NCBI GenBank assembly: GCA_027946365.1
Contig: JAPEUQ010000009.1
Coordinates: 248,001 to 312,000 of the forward strand
Length of the DNA stretch: 64,000 nucleotides
Source of the DNA: Kalmusia sp. IMI 367209
Taxonomy: Eukaryota > Ascomycota > Dothideomycetes > Pleosporales > Didymosphaeriaceae
Direction of reading: 5' to 3'
In this document: positions 56,664 to 64,000 of the stretch, piece after piece
How positions within the stretch are numbered: position 1 is the stretch's first letter
Layout of the letters: each line of letters opens with the position of its first letter
Position numbers and translations under genes: made by a program
The notes under the pieces: model-generated
What the model was told of the DNA's origin: nothing
Database searches by the model: none
The model's input: the letters and a program-made list of their open reading frames with translations, nothing else

Positions 56664-57444
56664 GTCGCGCTCGCTCGGCGCGGTGGAGCTGCAGCAACGC
56701 TCTGAGAGCTATACTGTTGCCTTAATGACGTCGGCTAAGCAAGGGTCGCACGTAGGTTCGCGTGGAAGTGGAGGACTCAAAGCCAGGAGTAAAAAGCAAT
56801 AGACAAAAGAACGGAGACGACGTGGAACTTCTTCGATGTGGCTCGAAGCTTGCCTATTATCGCATCGTATGAGTGGATGAGTTGCGGGGAGGCTGGTGGA
56901 GATGGCCGCCAAGATGGCGCGCCTGCCACGCGAGCCGAGGCCTCCATCTGGCCCGATCGAGCAAAGCGTCATCTTGGTTGCCTGTCGTATCAGCCAGAGA
57001 CATCCTCGATACAGCAATGAATAGTGAGCGCTGCGTATAGATGACCACACCAGATGAACAGAAAAAGCGAATAGGCTTTCAAAAAACTACGATGCAGATC
57101 TACTGTCTCTACACAGTGATTTACTGCAAGATCTATGATACAAAAGTAGGGATCTAGCCTTTCCTCGAATTGGATAGGATCTGGGGTAGCAGAACACGCA
57201 CAGGTTAATACGATACTTGGTGGCAGCAGAGGGCTGTACAATGCTGTAGGGCAGTGCCGATCCAGGCACCTGCACGTGGGGACCTAAATGCAGGTGTCCA
57301 TCTGGCGCCGTTGACGCCGACGTTAGCGCACAAAGAACGACGCCCTATGTCAATTGCCATCAAGTATATGTTTTCACGGTTTTTGTTGCAAACACTGCAC
57401 AAATAAACATTCCACAGCGCTGAACTCTCACATCGTTATTCGCA
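56664..57444. promoter_or_regulatory. Divergent intergenic region
   Basis: Head-to-head gap between the ABC transporter and the aminotransferase. Contains both promoters; no specific element recognised. Confidence 0.45.
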
Positions 57445-58889
57445 ATGGTGAAGATCGCAAAGTTTTCTGTCGAGGCTGTAAGTACTTCCATGTCACACGC
57501 TTCGTAGTATGCTCCTTTCATCCGCCATCAAACTACAGCTGTCCACATGTATGACTATTGATGTCGAGCTGACGACTACTAGTGGATGGACAAATACGAA
57601 CACAACTGCACGTACAACATTGCTGAAACATGCTGCGCCTCCATCTCCATCGACCAACTCCGCTCCCTTTCAGAATCCCCCTCACGCGAGATATTCCAGA
57701 CTTCCACCGCCCTGACATATGGCGCGATCCGAGGCTCAAACGCTCTGCGAGACAATCTCGCCCGTCTGTATTCCGCCCGATCAGGCAAAGTGCTGCCACG
57801 TGAAAACATCATCACTACGAACGGAGCCATTCAGGCGAACTATTTGGTCGCGTATACATTACTCGGTCCCAATGATCACGTGATATGTCACTACCCAACG
57901 TGTATGTCCTTCTACACTATGTTTACTTAGACAAAGAGAAGTAATAAGAGCAAAGATCAATCCCTCTACGAGATCCCCAAGCAGCTAGGCGCAGAAGTCT
58001 CCCTGTGGAAGGCCAACCCGGAAAACAACTGGGTCCCGTCAATCGACGAATTGAAAAGCCTCATCAAGCCCAACACAAAGTTGATCATCCTCAACAACCC
58101 GTACGTAACCTCTAAAGCTGCTGGGTAGATAACCAGCTGTGTCGCATACTCGTACTGAGCTGACTTTCTGCCTTCCCATCTAGACATAACCCCACCGGCG
58201 CTGTTTTGGGGAAATCGTTCCTCGAGCAAGTGGTCAGCGTCGCTGCAGAGCACAACATCATCATCCACAGCGACGAAGTCTACCGCCCCATCTTCCATGG
58301 CATCACGCCCGTTGACGCCGACTTCCCGCCTTCGATCATATCCATGGGGTATGACCGCGTCATTGCCACGGGTTCCATGTCGAAGGCGTATTCGCTTGCG
58401 GGCATCAGGCTGGGCTGGATAGCATCCCGCGATCCTACTCTCATTGATGAGATTGCCGAAGCGCGGCACTACACGCTGATCTCCGTGAGTTCGTTGGACG
58501 AGCAAGTCGCCGCCTTCGCGCTGGATCAGAACACGGTTCATAGTCTTCTGGCGCGGAACCTCACGCTTGCCAAAACTAATGTTGCTCTCCTCGAGAAATT
58601 CGTCCTGAAGAACGACGATGCGGTCGAGTGGGTGAAGCCCGTCGCAGGCACCACGGCATTCGTCAGGTTTCACAGGGATGGCAAAGCTGTAGACTCGGTG
58701 GATTTCTGCGAGAAGTTGTTGGAGAAGACGGGGGTGCTCTTTGTACCTGGAAGCGAGTGCTTTGGCGCAGAGTTCAAGGGCTATGTGCGCATTGGTTATG
58801 TAAATCACACTGAGGGTGTGAAGGAGGGACTGGACAAGGTCACGCAGTTCGTCAGGCGGAATCTGGACGACGTGAAGCTGGCAGACTAG
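57445..58889 (+). CDS. PLP-dependent class I/II aminotransferase
   Basis: Exons 57445-57477, 57583-57901, 57956-58100 and 58184-58889 give 400 residues. Fold type I signals: YNIAETCCASIS near the start, LTYGAIRGSNALRDNLARLY, TNGAIQANYLVAYTLLGPND, PHNPTGAVLG (substrate and cofactor region), IIIHSDEVYRPIF (Asp for the pyridine N), GSMSKAYSLAGIRLGW (PLP lysine) and GYVRIGYV (C-terminal Arg). Fungal relatives are often auto-labelled capreomycidine synthase or tyrosine aminotransferase, but the substrate is unknown. Its first exon encodes only 11 residues. It is tail-to-tail with NOP6, 151 bases apart. Confidence 0.9.
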
Positions 58890-59040
58890 ATGTAAAGATG
58901 CAATGCTGTATTCAATTCGGCTCGACTGTCGCGTTTAACCATGTCTATGTCTTCAAACAAAGATTACGCCGCTCAGCCCATCAAAACAGGTTATTCAATC
59001 CTCTCACTACGGCACCCTCCATTTGCATTTGAAATTTAGT

Positions 59041-60555
59041 TCAGTAACGCCTTGGGAACTTGGGCCGGTTGCCCAAATTCGGCTTCCTGTAAGGTTCAGG
59101 CTTCTCTGGCCTCTGCGGTTGGTTCATCATGGCCAATCTCGCGGGGTGAATGCCACCATTGTCTGGCTCGTCAGGTGTAGCCTCACTCTCGCCCTCCGCA
59201 CCTTTCTTCGCTTCTTTCTTGTCCTTGCGCTCTTTTTGCTTGCCTTCAATCTCCGCACGCTTGTCATGGTTGCGTTGGCGCTCGTTGGCTAGCTTCTCGT
59301 TCTTGACCTTGATCTTCTCCACGCGAGCTGCGGTATTGCCGCCTCCGCCAGCACTGTTGGATTCGTTAGTACTAAAAATGATTTCATTCAAAGTGAAGCC
59401 ATACCTAAGTTCAACATTGATCTTCCTTCCCTCTTTTTTCTTCGGGTCCGGGAAGACGGAGTGGTGGTATTTCATCAGCGCCGTCTGCATATGGTCGTAG
59501 CGTTCGAATTCGATAAACCCACAGCCCATGGGCTTGCCCGAGTCTTTGTATGTTCGCAGACGGACCTCGAAAGGCTTGAGCTTCGCGAAGTGTTCCTCGA
59601 TTTGCTCTTTCGTAGCGCTATAGGGGAGGTTTCCTATGGACGTTAGCTGGTGGAGCTGTGGGGTAGGAGGTAGTCAAATATACCGATGAAGACGATGAAG
59701 CGGGTGGAGGGATCATTTGCTTGCTCAGCGGCTGCTTCGCCGTTTGCCTGTTCCTCCTGGTCTTCCGCATCGTTGGCTGCTGCGGGTGATTCGTCTACCA
59801 CTTCTGACTGTTTGTCTTTAGACGCCTTCTTTGCCTTCTTGTCCTTCTTCAACTTTTTGTCTTTCTTTGACTTGGTTTCGGCGGTCTCTTCTACGGCTGC
59901 GCTGTCTAGCTCCATTGGCTCAGTAGTCTCATCGAGCTGTTCCTGAGCTAGCTCATCATCATCTTTGCTCTTCTTCGACTTTTTATCTTTCTTGCTCTTC
60001 TCCTTCGATGTCAAAGCATCGCCTTCAGCTTGAGCAGTCTCTGACGTCTTGTCCTGAGAATCTTCAAGCTCCTTCTTGTTCTTCTTCGACTTTTTATCCT
60101 TCTTCGAACTGCTTTTGTCCGCTGTCGCCTCTACTATGACCGGTGCGCTGGTCTGGGCTTCGTCGTCCTGAACGGAGTCTTTCGACTTCTTTGACTTTTT
60201 GTCTTTCTTATCTTTCTTCGCCTTCTTACTCTCTGACCTTGACAGCGTGCCGTTCATAGCCCCAGTGAATGCGTTGGGTGTAGTTTCGTCGCCGAAGACT
60301 ATGAAGTCCTCCGCAGCACCATTAGTCGCGGCGGCGGGCGTCGCATCCTCAGTCGGCGCGCTCGAGTCGTCCTTCTTTGCCTTCTTCGCCTTCTTCTTTT
60401 TCCTTCTTCTCCTTTTTCTCCTCCACAACTGGCACCTCCGCTACCTCAACATCTTTTGCCTTTTTAGATTTCTTCGACTTTTTCGGTACGTCTGCAGCCT
60501 CATCGTCCTGTCGCTTGCGCTTCTTCTTTTCGTCTTTGAGCTCTGACTTGGACAT
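59041..60555 (-). CDS. NOP6: NOP6-like RRM nucleolar protein, apparent frameshift
   Basis: Exons 59684-60555, 59405-59633 and 59041-59353. The last intron has a perfect TACTAAC branch. The sum is a multiple of three (470 residues) only if one base is surplus in the T5 run at 60397-60401, where the Lys-rich tract otherwise shifts to a frame stopping at 60349. The long N-terminus is Lys-rich with many KKDKKSKK repeats and acidic patches. The RRM reads RFIVFIGNLPYSATKEQIEEHF through VRLRTYK, GCGFIEFERYD and KINVEL, and it is followed by SAGGGGNTAARVEKIKVKN and GGIHPARLAMM, matching yeast Nop6, which aids 40S subunit assembly. Confidence 0.82.
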
Positions 60556-60738
60556 GGTGGGTGCAGCAATCGAATATTTCGGGTTGTCGTTGCGCAAGAA
60601 GGTGGGTGGAGACGTGAAACAGAAATTCTCGAAATTCCCAGCTTTTCTGCCGGGCGGTGAGCGCAGTATCCGCTTGGCAGTGAACGCGAACATTCGCTGC
60701 AACAAGTTCCAGCTCAGTCGCAGCAATTGACGCCCACG
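60556..60738. promoter_or_regulatory. Short divergent promoter of NOP6 and MGR3-like gene
   Basis: 183 bases between start codons, both genes transcribed outward. No obvious TATA box. Confidence 0.5.
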
Positions 60739-62486
60739 ATGCGGCCGTCCACAAGTCGCATACGCCTAGCCGGGCGCTCGATACGGCATCCTCCGAACAC
60801 ACATAGCGCAGAGTCCCAGTGTCCGCGCCAATTCTCTCACAGACCTCCCCGCCTCCTGCTCATCTCCCACCGAAGCTCGCCGCGCCCGCAGCTCCCCTTC
60901 CTCTATCCCTCAGGCGCATACCTCTCCAATGCTCAGCTGTCACGTCTCTTCTCCATAAGTGCGAACCAGAAAAAGTTCATCAAGGAGACTGCGCGGGAAA
61001 CGGTCAAGTGGACGTTGATTATCTTCTTCGCTACATCATGCTTCAGCATCGCCAGTTTGGGGGTCCTGAGTGAAAGGCAGGAGCGCGCGTTTCCATCGCC
61101 GCATGAGTGGAGCTTGATCACTAGGTTCAGATTTAGACGAGGGGAAGTGGTGGCAGGTTCCTGAAAATAACGAGGAGGAAGGATTCCCGAATTGGGCGAG
61201 GGTCTACGATGAGTTGCAGAAGGCTTTGGCACGGTTGGAGAATCCAAATAAGGATGGTGCTGGGCTTATAGAGCTGGAAGAGGGCGGGCTGATTGTACCT
61301 GGTGTAGGAAAAGCTGGCTACGACCTCACAGCAAAGAGCGAAGAATGGCGGCAGGGCTACTACGAAGTCCTCATGGGCATGGCCACCGCAGCAGAAAGAC
61401 TGGAAGGTTGGGTCACAACCAAATCTCGAAGATACATATGGGCTCCCGAATTCGTCCCCTCACCCACCAACCCACGACCCAAAGCTGTTCTCCCGTCCCA
61501 GCTCCCTATCCCTGAAGAAGAGGACCGCATTCCTGCCGCCGACAACCCAGAAACCTTCTACCTCAAGATCATAACCTCACAAGGCTTCACGACATATCAG
61601 CGCATAAGCGCCGCCCTGGGCTACGCTGACTGGCTGTCCTTTAAAAAATTACCAGACTCCGCTGAAGAAATGTATAAATGGGCGCTCGACATCGCCATCT
61701 CCGGCCTCCCTACCCCAGACCCTTCTTCAATTATAGACCGCAACACAGCGGTCCTTTCCTCCACTGCCCCTGGAGATACAATCACACCCAATCTTGTCTA
61801 TGCCACTACAAATTTAGCCACCTTCCACGCCTCCCAAGGAAACACTACCGCCGCCCTCCCTATCCTCATCTCCCTCCTACGCGCGCGTCTAAACGCCGAA
61901 CCTGCATCCCCTACACCAGTCCCCAAAGTCCCAGACTCCAGCCTCGTAGGCACAATAGTCTCTCTCCTCTCGGAGCCAGCATACCCGCCCCTCCGCCACA
62001 GGCGACGAGCCGCTCCTCCGTCGGCCCGAAGACCGCTGTGAAGAAGCAGCTCTGAAGTCCTACATCGGCGAGATTCTCTTCGCGACCGCGACCTCTAGTC
62101 CGCAGCGCACACAAGGCCTCTCTTGGGTCCGCGACGCCGTCTCGACGGCCAAGACTGCGCAGTCGCTCCCCGTCATTTCCTCCTCGCAGACGCTGCGCAA
62201 GAAGTGTGAGCAGTGCGAGGAAGTCGGTCTCGAGGATTGGGGTAAAATGATGACGTATCTTGCGGCTGAGGCGCGCGAGAAGCGGGACGCTGCATCCTCC
62301 GGGTTCATCAACAGACTTCTCTGGAAGGTATGGCCTGGAGGAACGCGGAGACTGCACGAAGATGTTGAGAATTTGGAGGGCGAGGAGGAAGGAGTAGTCA
62401 TGCGGTTGAATAAACTACGTGGTAAGATGCTAAAAGAGGAGTACGAGGATATGGACAAGAAGTATGGGCGGACGTTTGTGTTCTAG
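60739..62486 (+). CDS. MGR3-like mitochondrial TPR protein, two apparent frameshifts
   Basis: One exon-like stretch of 1748 bases. It reads as a single 581-residue protein if one G is surplus at 61141-61144 and one C at 61988-61991. The N-terminus is Arg-rich, like a mitochondrial presequence, then TARETVKWTLIIFFATSCFSIASLGV as a membrane helix and ERAFPSPHEWSLITR, a motif I associate with Mgr3-type proteins. The middle has TPR-like helices (EMYKWALDIAISGLP, LVYATTNLATFHASQGNTTA). After the second shift it continues DRCEEAALKSYIGEILFATA and GLEDWGKMMTYLAAEA to GRTFVF. Mgr3 is an adaptor of the i-AAA protease Yme1 in yeast. An intron (donor in GTGAAAGG, acceptor CACTAG) could bypass the first break but would delete the FPSPHEW motif. 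Confidence 0.68.
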
Positions 62487-63186
62487 ATGTGTATTGTATA
62501 TAAACTAGTTGTATAATATCAGGAGAGGTCATGATACCTAACAAATAATTGAGAGTTGAGGCTTTTGCTAGCACGATTCGTGCTTGTTATGAGATCGATA
62601 AATGCTTTGAGAATTGCCGACGTCTACGATCTGCGCCATATCATCGTGAATGACGCGCTCCAGACGCAGCCGATGATATTTGTGTGGGCATGCTAAGGGA
62701 GGAGCACGAGGAGATAGAACGGGCGTGTATGCTATATAGTATAGTATCGGGCATAACACCTTGCATACAATCAATCTTTAGACTATATACACGCCTCAAG
62801 GACCGCTAGGTTTCGTGAAGTTGATATGATCACACATGGCTTCGCGATCTCATCCATAAGCCCGAGAAAAAGCAATGTACTACAAGTTCACCATGAGTTG
62901 AGGGACATATGATTCTAGCACGTTGTCTTTTTCCACGTTGGTAGATTACCCTTTCATGATTATCTGCAGTGCAAATTTGGTGGCAGTGGCTGCAGTGTAA
63001 ACCCAATAATCAAGCCACCTTCGAAGGCACATACTTGTATGTACCCTCACTCCTATCTTGTCTCAGACGCCGAGAACTCGAGACTGTAGCTAAAAAGATG
63101 ACACACCTCTTCCGGCGAAGATCATGTTGGATCACGATCGTAGAGGAAGGGGGAAGCGTCGGTGAGAGCTACCGTGAGGCAGACAC
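62487..63186. other. Intergenic, tail-to-tail
   Basis: Between the MGR3-like stop and the DED1 stop. Contains 3' flanks; no feature seen. Confidence 0.5.

Positions 63187-64000
<814 letters not shown>

Overview
The window looks like nuclear DNA of a filamentous ascomycete (Pezizomycotina, probably Dothideomycetes; the class is an inference). Genes lie on both strands and carry many short introns of about 45-130 bases with GT...AG ends and CTAAC/TACTAAC-type branch sites. They encode a typical fungal set: CWC22, DPM2, SWP1, MIC60, NOP6, DED1, a PTH11-like receptor, a Zn2Cys6 protein and secreted proteins. I rebuilt exons by hand. Nearly every multi-exon model below closes with a reading frame divisible by three. 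I found no tRNA, rRNA, CRISPR array or recognisable transposon.

Layout. 1-4.2 kb: the 3' end of a DCAF-type WD40 gene, DPM2 and CWC22 (the last two divergent). 4.9-7.2 kb: an AT-rich island with two lineage-specific genes, one resembling DUF7587 proteins. 7.9-15 kb: a paraoxonase-like gene, a small frameshifted gene, an AT-hook protein and a membrane-anchored aspartic-protease-like protein with an eroded active site. 15.7-22.5 kb: a surface protein with a repeat-built signal sequence, a DHA1 MFS transporter and SWP1. 23.5-31.3 kb: a Zn2Cys6-protein kinase fusion, a DUF4360-like secreted protein, an amino-acid permease and a small secreted protein. 31.6-42.7 kb: RAB5 and SAC1 (divergent), MIC60, an amidohydrolase and several unknown membrane or nuclear proteins. 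44-58.9 kb: a Kex2-processed proline-rich repeat precursor, a 7TM receptor-like protein, a secreted tyrosinase, an RNase H1, an ADP1-type ABC transporter and a PLP aminotransferase. 59-64 kb: NOP6, an MGR3-like mitochondrial protein and the 3' end of DED1.

How the genes relate. Housekeeping genes dominate: splicing, ER glycosylation (DPM2, SWP1), endosome and phosphoinositide control (RAB5, SAC1), mitochondrial architecture and quality control (MIC60, MGR3-like), and ribosome and translation factors (NOP6, DED1). The accessory parts are the more unusual ones. Most notable are the zinc-cluster/kinase fusion at 23.5 kb, which has an in-frame TAG followed by 70 further open codons, and the repeat precursor at 44.4 kb. 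That precursor has four Lys-Arg sites, each of the first three followed by a dipeptide of the kind removed by Ste13-type enzymes. It lies within 5 kb of a tyrosinase and within about 13 kb of an exporter-type gene and an aminotransferase.

Several otherwise coherent genes are interrupted by what looks like one extra base in a short homopolymer (10,086; 5,887; 60,397; 61,141; 61,988). This may reflect assembly error rather than biology.
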